From an uncultured Ruminococcus sp. (lineage in GTDB: Bacteria > Bacillota > Clostridia > Oscillospirales > Ruminococcaceae): a DNA stretch of 12,490 bases. The notes under the pieces are model-generated. The model saw only the letters and a list, made by a program, of their open reading frames with translations. It made no database searches and was not told where the DNA came from. This document shows positions 5,347 to 12,059 of this stretch, in pieces (position 1 is the stretch's first letter; every line of letters begins with the position of its first letter). The stretch is from assembly GCA_937902395.1 (NCBI GenBank), contig CALGTV010000045.1:1-12490 (forward strand), in the 5' to 3' direction. Both the position numbers and the translations under genes were made by a program.

Positions 5347-6864
5347 TTACTTAATAAGAAGTGATTTTCCTGTCATTTCAGCAGGCTGTGGAACTTCCAT
5401 AATATCAAGCATTGTGGGTGCAAGGTCAGCAAGAACACCGCCCTCAGCAAGCTTGCCCTCAACGCCTACAGCAATAAGGGGAACAGGATTTGTTGTGTGA
5501 GCTGTGAAAGGACTTCCGTCAGGCTCATACATCTTGTCAGCGTTGCCGTGGTCAGCAGTAATAAGAGCTGCACCGCCCTTTGCAAGTATAGCGTCAACCA
5601 TTCTGCCTACGCACTCGTCAACTGCCTCTACAGCCTTTACAGCTGCATCAAAAATGCCTGTATGTCCAACCATGTCGCAGTTAGCGTAGTTGAGAATAAT
5701 TACATCGTACTTGTCAGCTTCAATAGCCTCAACAACAGCGTCGCAAACCTCATATGCGCTCATTTCGGGCTTCATATCGAAAGTAGCTACATCGGGGGAC
5801 TTGATGAGGATTCTATCCTCGCCCTCGAACTGCTTTTCTTCACCGCCGTTGAAGAAGAATGTAACGTGTGCATACTTCTGTGTTTCAGCGATACGGAGCT
5901 GAGTTTTGCCAATTTTAGAGAGGTATTCGCCCATTGTCATTGTAAGCTGCTCAGGGGGATATGCAACAGTAACATTTGGCATAGTTGCGTCATACTGAGC
6001 CATACAAACGAAGCTGAGGGGGAAGAAACCGTTGTTTCTTGTAAATCCTGCGAAATCGGGGTCAACGAATGCTCTTGTAATCTGTCTTGCACGGTCAGGA
6101 CGGAAGTTGAAGAAAATCACGCTGTCGTCAGCCTTGATTACATCGCCGCCCTCAATAACTGTGGGGAGCATAAATTCATCAGTAGCGTTGTTAGCGTAGG
6201 AATTCTTGATAGCCTGAACGGGGTCAGTTTCCTTAACGCCCTCGCCGTAAACCATGGCGGCATAAGCCTTTTCAACTCTGTCCCAAGCGTTATCTCTGTC
6301 CATTGCATAGAAACGTCCGCTGATTGTAGCGATTTTTCCAAGACCAATTTTGTCAAGCTCAGCAACAGCTTCTGCCATATAGTCAGCAGCAGATGAAGGG
6401 GGAACGTCACGGCCGTCAAGGAATGCGTGAATGTAAACCTTGTCAAGACCGTTCTTCTTGGCCATTTCTACAATGCCGTAGAGATGTTCCATATGGCTGT
6501 GAACGCCGCCGGGGGAGAGAAGTCCCATAAGGTGAAGTGCGGAATTTTTCTCCTTGCAGTTGTTCATAGCGTCAAGGATAGCCTTGTTGTTGAAGAATGT
6601 GCCGTCCTTGATGTCCTTGGAAATCTTAACGAGCATCTGATAAACGATACGTCCTGCACCGATGTTTGTGTGACCAACCTCGGAGTTGCCCATTTGTCCG
6701 TCGGGAAGTCCAACGTCAAGACCGCTTGCACCGATAAGGATGTTTGGTCCCTGCATATATTTGTCGATATTAGGTGTGTTTGCGGCTGCGATTGCGTTGC
6801 CATAATCCTCGGCATTGTAGCCGAAACCGTCCATAATAATAAGAGCTACGGGTTTTTTAGACAT
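5347..6864 (-). CDS. gpmI: 2,3-bisphosphoglycerate-independent phosphoglycerate mutase
   Basis: A 505-residue cytoplasmic enzyme of the alkaline phosphatase superfamily that interconverts 3- and 2-phosphoglycerate in glycolysis using two metal ions, usually Mn. Visible features are Asp12 (MDGFG), the phosphorylated Ser61 in GNSEVGH, His-rich VHSH (121-124), DGRD (150-153), the RFYAMDRD segment (184-191) and the C-terminal metal-binding ADHGN with HTTNPVP. Length is normal for the family. AGGAGG lies 6 bases before the ATG, the strongest ribosome-binding site in the window, as expected for an abundant enzyme. It sits 62 bases after the third membrane paralogue. I found no convincing promoter in that gap, so it may be read from upstream or from a weak local promoter. 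Confidence 0.98.
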   Translation of the reverse strand: MSKKPVALIIMDGFGYNAEDYGNAIAAANTPNIDKYMQGPNILIGASGLDVGLPDGQMGNSEVGHTNIGAGRIVYQMLVKISKDIKDGTFFNNKAILDAMNNCKEKNSALHLMGLLSPGGVHSHMEHLYGIVEMAKKNGLDKVYIHAFLDGRDVPPSSAADYMAEAVAELDKIGLGKIATISGRFYAMDRDNAWDRVEKAYAAMVYGEGVKETDPVQAIKNSYANNATDEFMLPTVIEGGDVIKADDSVIFFNFRPDRARQITRAFVDPDFAGFTRNNGFFPLSFVCMAQYDATMPNVTVAYPPEQLTMTMGEYLSKIGKTQLRIAETQKYAHVTFFFNGGEEKQFEGEDRILIKSPDVATFDMKPEMSAYEVCDAVVEAIEADKYDVIILNYANCDMVGHTGIFDAAVKAVEAVDECVGRMVDAILAKGGAALITADHGNADKMYEPDGSPFTAHTTNPVPLIAVGVEGKLAEGGVLADLAPTMLDIMEVPQPAEMTGKSLLIK

Positions 6865-6926
6865 AATAGTCCTCCTAAATAAAATTTATTGGTTTTGTCA
6901 TTTCTTGAATGTCATATATATTAGGC

Positions 6927-7724
6927 TTATGCCCAGAATATTACAATTCCGCTGTCGTAATCAAGCAGACAGCCTGATGTAAAACCAGGTCTGTTCCTGA
7001 ATTTGTATACGATAACATCATGGCTTAAATCAAGAATTTTTTCTTCTTCCGTAAAATTAACAATATAATAAGGAACGCCTTTTTCCTTGATATATGTTTT
7101 TGTAAGCCAACGGGAATCCATTTCTGTAATTTCAGAAAGAGTGATTTCATTTTCAATCATTATATCTTCAAAGGTTTTATCGCTGTTTGCCTTTTCATAG
7201 CCTTTTCCTGCAAATTCCCTTTCGTACTTTTCAATTGTTTCTTCGTCTGTATAGAAAGAAAGGGAGGCGAAAGTATCAGGGGCTTCAGGGAAAGGTGCAT
7301 GAGGCTTGATTATGAAATAGTAGTCCTCACATTCCTTTGGCAGAAAGTCAGGAAATTCCCTTGTACGCAATTCAGATATATTGCTAAGTCCGCAGGAATA
7401 TACCGCTTGTTTAAGATGATAAAATGGCTTTGTGCGGTTGAAAAACAATATCATCGTGGGTGAACCGAATATAATAAGCGTAAGTGTGACAGCTATTACA
7501 CGGCAGATATTTACATGTTTTTTATAGTAAAAGTTTATCTTGGATTTTCTGTAGTATTCACATAAAACTACGTTTGCAATGATAAATGGTAGTGTCAGAG
7601 TAAAAGCAATCTTATTAAAGGATAACAGATTAATAAATCCTGTTAATGCAAGGACGAAAAACATTAATATATTTGTCAAAGTAAATTGGGAAGTGACGGG
7701 AGTTTCTCTTGTTTTATCTTCCAT
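6927..7724 (-). CDS. three-helix membrane protein, third copy of a tandem paralogous family
   Basis: A 265-residue protein of unknown function. Predicted membrane helices lie at about 15-33, 38-57 and 73-95. The Lys/Arg-rich stretch between helices 2 and 3 (YYRKSKINFYYKKH) suggests that loop is cytoplasmic and the C-terminal domain (about 97-265) is outside. It shares with its two upstream neighbours the motifs AVYSCG (Cys111), LPKxCxDYYF, SFYTDxxTxxxYE, KGYE, KGVPYY, and the terminal GFxxGCLLDYDSGIVIFWA (Cys252). The two Cys found in all three copies could form a disulfide. The ATG at 7724 has GAGGTGAT upstream, nearly the full anti-Shine-Dalgarno complement, and lies 11 bases after the previous stop, so it is the last gene of the three-gene unit. 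Lys codons are mostly AAA, unlike pgk. Confidence 0.85.
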   Translation of the reverse strand: MEDKTRETPVTSQFTLTNILMFFVLALTGFINLLSFNKIAFTLTLPFIIANVVLCEYYRKSKINFYYKKHVNICRVIAVTLTLIIFGSPTMILFFNRTKPFYHLKQAVYSCGLSNISELRTREFPDFLPKECEDYYFIIKPHAPFPEAPDTFASLSFYTDEETIEKYEREFAGKGYEKANSDKTFEDIMIENEITLSEITEMDSRWLTKTYIKEKGVPYYIVNFTEEEKILDLSHDVIVYKFRNRPGFTSGCLLDYDSGIVIFWA

Positions 7725-7735
7725 AACATCACCTC

Positions 7736-8512
7736 TTACGCCCAGAAAATGACAATTCTGTTGGTGTAGTCAAGCATACAGCCTGCGTGAAATCCTAGTT
7801 TTTCGCTGAAATCATACACGGTAAAATCACGGTTGAATTCTCCTGCAATATTGTCATCAATTTTCTCAAGAACGAAATAGGGAACGCCCTTTTTATACAG
7901 ATAATCATTGTGAATTGAGCTTGGATTATCTAAGTACACAGTAATGTCATCTTCGGTTAATTCATACTCACGTACAAAGCTTGCAAAGGTTACATCAGGT
8001 TTCACCTGCTTATAGCCATTTTCTATGATTTCCGCTTCATATGCCGCCAAAGTATCATTGTCGGTGGAAAATTTAACAACTGCACTTGCTGCACTAAAGT
8101 CCATTTTTTTGAGTCCATGACCTAATCTGAAATAATAATTATCACAGTTTTTGGGAAGCTTTTTCGGCAGAGCTTTTGCACGGTTTTGCTTAATATTATC
8201 ACCACCGCAGGAAAATACACGAAGTTTCAGATCATAACAGGCTTTGTTGCTGTCGAATCCCACGCACACAACCATAGGAAATATGATAGCAGCGGCAGTT
8301 ATAATTGAAATAACACGGCTGATTAATACGTGTTTTTTGTAACGGGTGTCCTCTGCGGATTTTTTGCGGAATTTGCAAAGTATAACAGTTGCTGCAAGGA
8401 GAAGTGCGAACAATGCCGAATAGAGGAGAGTGTTCATAAAAAATACAATGATTGCTGCGAATAAAAGCACCAAAATCATAAATATGTTTATCAGAGTGAA
8501 GATAGCTTTCAA
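7736..8512 (-). CDS. three-helix membrane protein, second copy of a tandem paralogous family
   Basis: A 258-residue protein with helices at about 4-27, 29-47 and 64-86, a positively charged loop (KFRKKSAEDTRYKKH) and a predicted extracellular C-terminal domain. It aligns with the third copy through KKHVLISRVISI, VFSCGG (Cys102), KNCDNYYF, KFSTDNDTLAAYE, NGYK, KKGVPYF and GFHAGCMLDYTNRIVIFWA (Cys245). The start is taken as TTG at 8512-8510, overlapping the TGA of the upstream gene (TTGA), because AAGGGGG lies about 9 bases before it and the resulting N-terminus (FTLINIFM) lines up with FTLTNILM of the third copy. An in-frame start further upstream at 8569 would add 19 basic residues without similarity. 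Function unknown. Confidence 0.82.
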   Translation of the reverse strand: MKAIFTLINIFMILVLLFAAIIVFFMNTLLYSALFALLLAATVILCKFRKKSAEDTRYKKHVLISRVISIITAAAIIFPMVVCVGFDSNKACYDLKLRVFSCGGDNIKQNRAKALPKKLPKNCDNYYFRLGHGLKKMDFSAASAVVKFSTDNDTLAAYEAEIIENGYKQVKPDVTFASFVREYELTEDDITVYLDNPSSIHNDYLYKKGVPYFVLEKIDDNIAGEFNRDFTVYDFSEKLGFHAGCMLDYTNRIVIFWA

Positions 8513-9348
8513 AAATCTACGCCCCCTTCCCAGATGATAACAAGTCCGCTGTCGTAGTTGAAAGCGCATCCGTGGGGAATTTTGCTTTCACAGGTGTAAA
8601 GCACGGTATTTCCCAGTATTTCCGCCTGTATTTCAGCATCAAGATACTCAAATGTATCGTATGTGAGTCCCTGATCAATATAAAATTCCTGTTTCAGATA
8701 AGATATCATTTCCTTATCGTCAAGATATTCTATATTTTCTTTTTCCTCATGCACATATTTCTCAAATGCCTTGTTCAAATCTGTGGATTTATAGCCTTTT
8801 TTCTTACATTCAGCTTCAAACTGCTCAATTGCAGCCCTATCGGTGCGGAATGAAAGAAACGCCATATCCACATAATCGGGCGCAATTTTATTTATGTCGG
8901 TATGAAAGAAATAGTCCTCAATATTTTCGGGAAGCTGTTCGGGAAAACGCTGCAAGGTTGTTTCTTTGCCGTCATCATACCTTACGCATTTTGTAAAAAT
9001 CAGCCTTTTAGCAGAATACATTTCCCTTTTGTCGCTGAATTTCATAAGTATTGCCGTGGGTATAAGTGAAACGGCTATTGTCAGAACAGTTACCACACGG
9101 AGAATATTAAGGGGAAGTTTTAGTTTTCCGCTTTCTCTGTAATTGAGATAGAATACCACAATTAAGAGGTTTTCAAAAAATATTGCAGAGTAAAAGGGCG
9201 CGATAATATCTGACATTCCAAATGTAAGAACTGTGTAAATCGGAACGCCGAAGAATAAACATACAACATTGATAATCAAAAGTGCTGTATGTCTTGTTTT
9301 TCTTTTGGAATCCTCAGCTGCGTCGATTTCTGTGATTTGCTTAGTCAT
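8509..9348 (-). CDS. three-helix membrane protein, first and most divergent copy of a tandem paralogous family
   Basis: A 279-residue protein with a charged cytoplasmic N-terminus, helices at about 21-42, 48-68 and 80-102, and a predicted extracellular C-terminal domain. It retains the family pattern: IFTKC (Cys121), LPENIEDYFF, SFRTDRAAIEQFE, KKGYK, and GCAFNYDSGLVIIWE (Cys261), but adds a six-residue tail (EGGVDF) where the other copies end in FWA. The ATG at 9348 has GAGGTG 6 bases upstream; a GTG three codons earlier overlaps that site. It is the promoter-proximal gene of the three and overlaps the second copy by 4 bases. The function is not recognised; sensor-like or envelope roles are conceivable but unsupported. 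Confidence 0.84.
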   Translation of the reverse strand: MTKQITEIDAAEDSKRKTRHTALLIINVVCLFFGVPIYTVLTFGMSDIIAPFYSAIFFENLLIVVFYLNYRESGKLKLPLNILRVVTVLTIAVSLIPTAILMKFSDKREMYSAKRLIFTKCVRYDDGKETTLQRFPEQLPENIEDYFFHTDINKIAPDYVDMAFLSFRTDRAAIEQFEAECKKKGYKSTDLNKAFEKYVHEEKENIEYLDDKEMISYLKQEFYIDQGLTYDTFEYLDAEIQAEILGNTVLYTCESKIPHGCAFNYDSGLVIIWEGGVDF

Positions 9349-9415
9349 AGTAACCACCTCGTAAAAATAGAATTTCTAAAAATAGTGAATACAGGAAAAT
9401 CCTGCCTATGACTAT

Positions 9416-9444
9416 AGTATACCACATAAAATATTATTTGTCAA
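9416..9444 (-). promoter_or_regulatory. sigma-A promoter of the three-paralogue operon
   Basis: Minus-strand TTGACA (9444-9439) and TATACT (9421-9416) with a 17-base spacer. Predicted start near 9409 gives a leader of about 60 bases containing a short CAGGA/TCCTG hairpin. This separates the paralogue array from tpiA transcription. Confidence 0.82.
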
Positions 9445-9494
9445 TAGAAAATTATTGTTTTTCGATAAAATTTTTCTGTTTTTCAAAATTGGTG

Positions 9495-9530
9495 CATTTG
9501 CAAATGTAGGGGCGGATATTATCCGCCCGC
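9495..9530. repeat. palindromic element after tpiA, copy 1
   Basis: The core GGGCGGATA-T-TATCCGCCC (9510-9528) is a perfect palindrome, preceded by a second 12-bp palindrome CATTTGCAAATG (9495-9506). The 12-mer TAGGGGCGGATA (9507-9518, plus strand) recurs in inverted orientation after pgk. It lies 16 bases beyond the tpiA stop and may help end or stabilise that transcript, but no U-tract follows. It resembles dispersed intergenic palindromes of gut Clostridia; I infer a repeat family from the two copies here. Confidence 0.68.
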
Positions 9531-9544
9531 TGAATCAAATAAAA

Positions 9545-10321
9545 TTAACCGTTTACAGCAGCCTGAACAATTGTGTTGAAGTCCTCAGCCTTGAGTGAAG
9601 CACCGCCGATAAGACCGCCGTCGATGTTGGGCTTAGCAAGAAGCTCAGCAGCATTTGCAGCGTTCATAGAACCGCCATACTGGATTGTTACAGCGTCAGC
9701 AGTAGCCTGATCGTAGAGCTTAGCAAGCTGTGCACGGATAAATCCGCAAACTTCCTCAGCCTGATCGGGAGTAGCTGTAAGACCTGTGCCGATAGCCCAT
9801 ACAGGCTCATAAGCGATAACAACATTCTTAACCTGCTCAGCTGTTACGCTCCAGAGGTCAAGCTTAATCTGACGAGCGATAACTTCCTCAGTGATGTTGC
9901 ACTCACGCTCCCACTTAAGCTCACCAACGCAAACGATAGGCTTGATACCTGCATTGAGAGCAGCAAGAGTTCTCTTGTTTACTGTCTCGTCTGTCTCACC
10001 GAAGTACTGTCTTCTCTCGGAGTGACCGATTACAACGTACTCAACGCCAAGCTCAACGAGCATAGGAGCAGAGATTTCGCCTGTGAAAGCACCCTTTTCC
10101 TCAAAGTGTACGTTCTCAGCACCGATTTTTACGTTAGAACCTGCTGTAACGTTCATAGCAGTTTCAAGGTTTGTGAAAGGTACGCAAGCGATAACCTCAA
10201 CGTTACCCTCAGCGTTAGCAACGAGGGGCTTGATAGCCTCGAGAAGAGCTTTAGCCTCTACTCTTGTATTGTTCATTTTCCAGTTTCCGGCAATAATTGC
10301 CTTTCTTGTTGACTTGTTCAT
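9545..10321 (-). CDS. tpiA: triosephosphate isomerase
   Basis: A 258-residue cytoplasmic TIM-barrel enzyme interconverting dihydroxyacetone phosphate and glyceraldehyde 3-phosphate. All active-site elements are visible: Asn13 and Lys15 in GNWKMN, His100 in IGHSERR, Glu172 in AYEPVWAIGTG, flexible loop 6 (AIGTGLTATP), YGGS at 215-218 and the phosphate-binding GGLIGGASL near 235-243. A small deviation is VGELKWERE (132-140), where most homologues have VGE followed by Thr or Ser. AAGGAG lies 9 bases before the ATG. It is the last gene of the pgk unit, 22 bases after the Cys-rich protein gene. Lys codons are largely AAG, the pattern of a highly expressed gene here. Confidence 0.98.
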   Translation of the reverse strand: MNKSTRKAIIAGNWKMNNTRVEAKALLEAIKPLVANAEGNVEVIACVPFTNLETAMNVTAGSNVKIGAENVHFEEKGAFTGEISAPMLVELGVEYVVIGHSERRQYFGETDETVNKRTLAALNAGIKPIVCVGELKWERECNITEEVIARQIKLDLWSVTAEQVKNVVIAYEPVWAIGTGLTATPDQAEEVCGFIRAQLAKLYDQATADAVTIQYGGSMNAANAAELLAKPNIDGGLIGGASLKAEDFNTIVQAAVNG

Positions 10322-10343
10322 TTCGATTTACTCCTTATATAGA

Positions 10344-10634
10344 TTAAAATTTAATTTCTTCTTCTGTGCACTCACAGTCACAATCACAACCACAACCGCA
10401 GTCATAATCACAGTCGCAATCGTCAGCTCCGCCGTTATAGCTGCCATTGTTATTACCAACAGATGCCTTAGCTGACAGACCTTTATTGTGACAGCCAATA
10501 GATGTACTTATAGATAGACCATTTTTTATGGGTGCGATAAGCATACCCACTGCAAGTCCGAACAGGAAGCCTGCAACAGCCAGAAGAACTGCAACAACCT
10601 TATCCTGCTGTGCCTTTTCGATTAAGTTATCCAT
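10344..10634 (-). CDS. small membrane protein with a Cys/Asp-rich C-terminal tail
   Basis: A 96-residue protein of unknown function. One membrane helix spans about 13-35 (VVAVLLAVAGFLFGLAVGMLIAP); the GLAVGMLIAP pattern recalls YtxH-type proteins. A Ser/Gly/Asn-rich linker follows, then a tail with CDCDYDCGCGCDCDCEC at 73-89: eight Cys in 17 residues, alternating mainly with Asp and Gly, then TEEEIKF. Such a tail could bind soft metals or an Fe-S/zinc centre, or be cross-linked; none is proven. The ATG at 10634 has AAAGGAG 9 bases upstream; a TTG three codons earlier sits inside that spacer. It lies between pgk (62 bases away, with a hairpin) and tpiA (22 bases), so it is probably expressed with these abundant glycolytic enzymes. 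Confidence 0.83.
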   Translation of the reverse strand: MDNLIEKAQQDKVVAVLLAVAGFLFGLAVGMLIAPIKNGLSISTSIGCHNKGLSAKASVGNNNGSYNGGADDCDCDYDCGCGCDCDCECTEEEIKF

Positions 10635-10655
10635 AATTTTCAACTCCTTTGAAAT

Positions 10656-10682
10656 AAGGGCGAATATTTCTATCCGCCCCTA
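10656..10682 (-). repeat. palindromic hairpin after pgk, copy 2 (inverted)
   Basis: On the minus strand GGGCGGATA-GAAA-TATTCGCCC forms a 9-bp stem capped by a GAAA tetraloop, flanked by extra A-T and G-U pairs. One internal pair is G-U in minus-strand RNA but would be A-C in plus-strand RNA, so the fold is better in the direction of pgk transcription. It shares the 12-mer TAGGGGCGGATA with the element after tpiA in opposite orientation. It may act as a partial terminator or an RNA processing and stability barrier after pgk. Confidence 0.68.
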
Positions 10683-10696
10683 TCAATTGTTTTAGC

Positions 10697-11917
10697 TTAC
10701 TTTTCAGCGATAGCAGCTACACCGGGGAGAACCTTACCCTCGAGGTATTCGAGAGAAGCGCCGCCGCCTGTGGAGATGTGGCTCATCTTGTCTGCAAAAC
10801 CAAGCTGCATAACAGCTGCTGCGGAGTCGCCGCCGCCGATGATTGTTGTAGCGTCTGTCTCAGCAAGAGCCTTAGCTACAGCGATTGTACCCTTAGCAAG
10901 TGTGGGGTTCTCAAATACGCCCATAGGTCCGTTCCAAACAACAGTCTTAGCGGACTTAACAGCCTCTGCGAAGAGCTCCTGTGTCTTTGTGCCGATATCA
11001 AGACCCATTTTGTCAGCAGGAATAGCGTTGGAATCAACGATTTCTACAGCGATTTCAGCATCGATAGGATTTGGGAACTCAGCAGCAATTGTTGTATCAA
11101 CAGGGAGAAGAATCTTCTTGCCGAGGCTCTCAGCCTTAGCGAGCATCTCCTTGCAGTAATCAAGCTTCTCGTCGTCAACGAGAGAAGTACCGATAGAACC
11201 GCCCTGTGCCTTGATGAATGTATAAGCCATACCACCGCCGATGATAAGTGTATCACACTTTTCAAGGAGGTTGGAGATTACGTTGAGCTTGTCAGCAACC
11301 TTAGCGCCGCCGAGAATTGCAACGAAAGGTCTCTCAGGAACTTCTACAGCATTTCCGAGATACTTGATTTCCTTCTGCATGAGGTATCCTACAGCTGTTT
11401 CCTTAACGAAGTTTGTAACACCTGCTGTTGAAGCGTGTGCACGGTGAGCAGAACCGAAAGCGTCCATAACGAAAGCCTCTCCGTCAACGAGAGCAGCAAG
11501 CTCCTTGGAGAAATCTTCGCCGTTCTTTGTTTCCTCAGCGCCGCGGAAACGTGTGTTTTCGAGAACAACGATTTCGCCGTCGTTCATCTCAGCAACAGCC
11601 TTCTTAGCGTTGTCGCCAACAACTGTATCATCAGCAGCGAAAACAACCTTTGTGTTTACGAGCTCTGCAAGTCTTGCAGCTGCGGGAGCGAGGGAGAACT
11701 TAGCCTCAGGGCCGTTCTTGGGCTTGCCGAGGTGTGAACAGAGAACAACCTTAGCACCATTCTCAACAAGCTTGTTGATTGTGGGGAGAGCAGCCTGAAT
11801 ACGATTATCGTTTGTGATAACGCCGTCCTTGAGCGGAACGTTGAAGTCTACTCTTACGAGTACCTTTCTGCCCTTTACGTTAATGTCCTCTACAGTAACT
11901 TTGTTTAATCCTGCCAT
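10697..11917 (-). CDS. pgk: phosphoglycerate kinase
   Basis: A 406-residue cytoplasmic enzyme that makes ATP and 3-phosphoglycerate from 1,3-bisphosphoglycerate. N-domain features are RVDFNVP (22-28), the substrate-binding Arg39 in DNRIQAALP, SHLGKPK (61-67) and DAFGSAHRAHAS. C-domain nucleotide-binding features are GGAKVADK, GGGMAYTF, GPMGVFENP and IIGGGDSAAAV. The length is normal. GAAAGGA precedes the ATG with a spacer of about 10 bases. It is first in the unit pgk, Cys-rich membrane protein, tpiA. Lys codons are strongly AAG-biased compared with the membrane paralogues, consistent with high expression. No gapdh gene is in the window. Confidence 0.98.
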   Translation of the reverse strand: MAGLNKVTVEDINVKGRKVLVRVDFNVPLKDGVITNDNRIQAALPTINKLVENGAKVVLCSHLGKPKNGPEAKFSLAPAAARLAELVNTKVVFAADDTVVGDNAKKAVAEMNDGEIVVLENTRFRGAEETKNGEDFSKELAALVDGEAFVMDAFGSAHRAHASTAGVTNFVKETAVGYLMQKEIKYLGNAVEVPERPFVAILGGAKVADKLNVISNLLEKCDTLIIGGGMAYTFIKAQGGSIGTSLVDDEKLDYCKEMLAKAESLGKKILLPVDTTIAAEFPNPIDAEIAVEIVDSNAIPADKMGLDIGTKTQELFAEAVKSAKTVVWNGPMGVFENPTLAKGTIAVAKALAETDATTIIGGGDSAAAVMQLGFADKMSHISTGGGASLEYLEGKVLPGVAAIAEK

Positions 11918-11959
11918 TGGTATGACATCCTTTCATAAAAAAATATCTTATAAAATGAC

Positions 11960-11979
11960 GTTGTTAATTAAATAACAAC
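11960..11979 (-). other. 5'-end hairpin in the pgk leader
   Basis: GTTGTTA/TAACAAC, a 7-bp stem with a 6-base loop, begins about 4 bases after the predicted pgk start site. It could protect the message 5' end from decay or serve as a small operator. It does not resemble the CggR operator known from Bacillus glycolytic operons. Confidence 0.5.
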
Positions 11980-11989
11980 CCTGTATTCT

Positions 11990-12018
11990 ATTTTACACCA
12001 TTTCGGAAGAAATTTCAA
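11990..12018 (-). promoter_or_regulatory. sigma-A promoter of the pgk operon
   Basis: Minus-strand TTGAAA (12018-12013) and TAAAAT (11995-11990) with a 17-base spacer, each one mismatch from consensus. Predicted start near 11983, leader of about 66 bases before the pgk ATG. Confidence 0.72.
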
Positions 12019-12059
12019 GTCTTTTTGCAATATTTTCAAAATTTTTTTCGTTTTCCGTA

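Noticed and set aside
5497..6396. 299-codon open frame on the plus strand
   Set aside because: It is fully antisense to gpmI, has a Cys/Val/Asn-rich composition typical of the complement of a codon-biased gene, and resembles no protein I know.
6865..6926. Dedicated promoter for gpmI
   Set aside because: Several ATGACA- and TTCAAG-like hexamers occur but none pairs with a good -10 at 16-18 bases, so I did not annotate one.
10778..11431. 217-codon open frame on the plus strand
   Set aside because: Antisense shadow of pgk, with Ser/Cys/Leu-rich composition and no recognisable domain.
11918..11989. CggR-type operator in the pgk leader
   Set aside because: The leader holds a GTTGTTA/TAACAAC hairpin but no CGGGAC...TGTC repeats.
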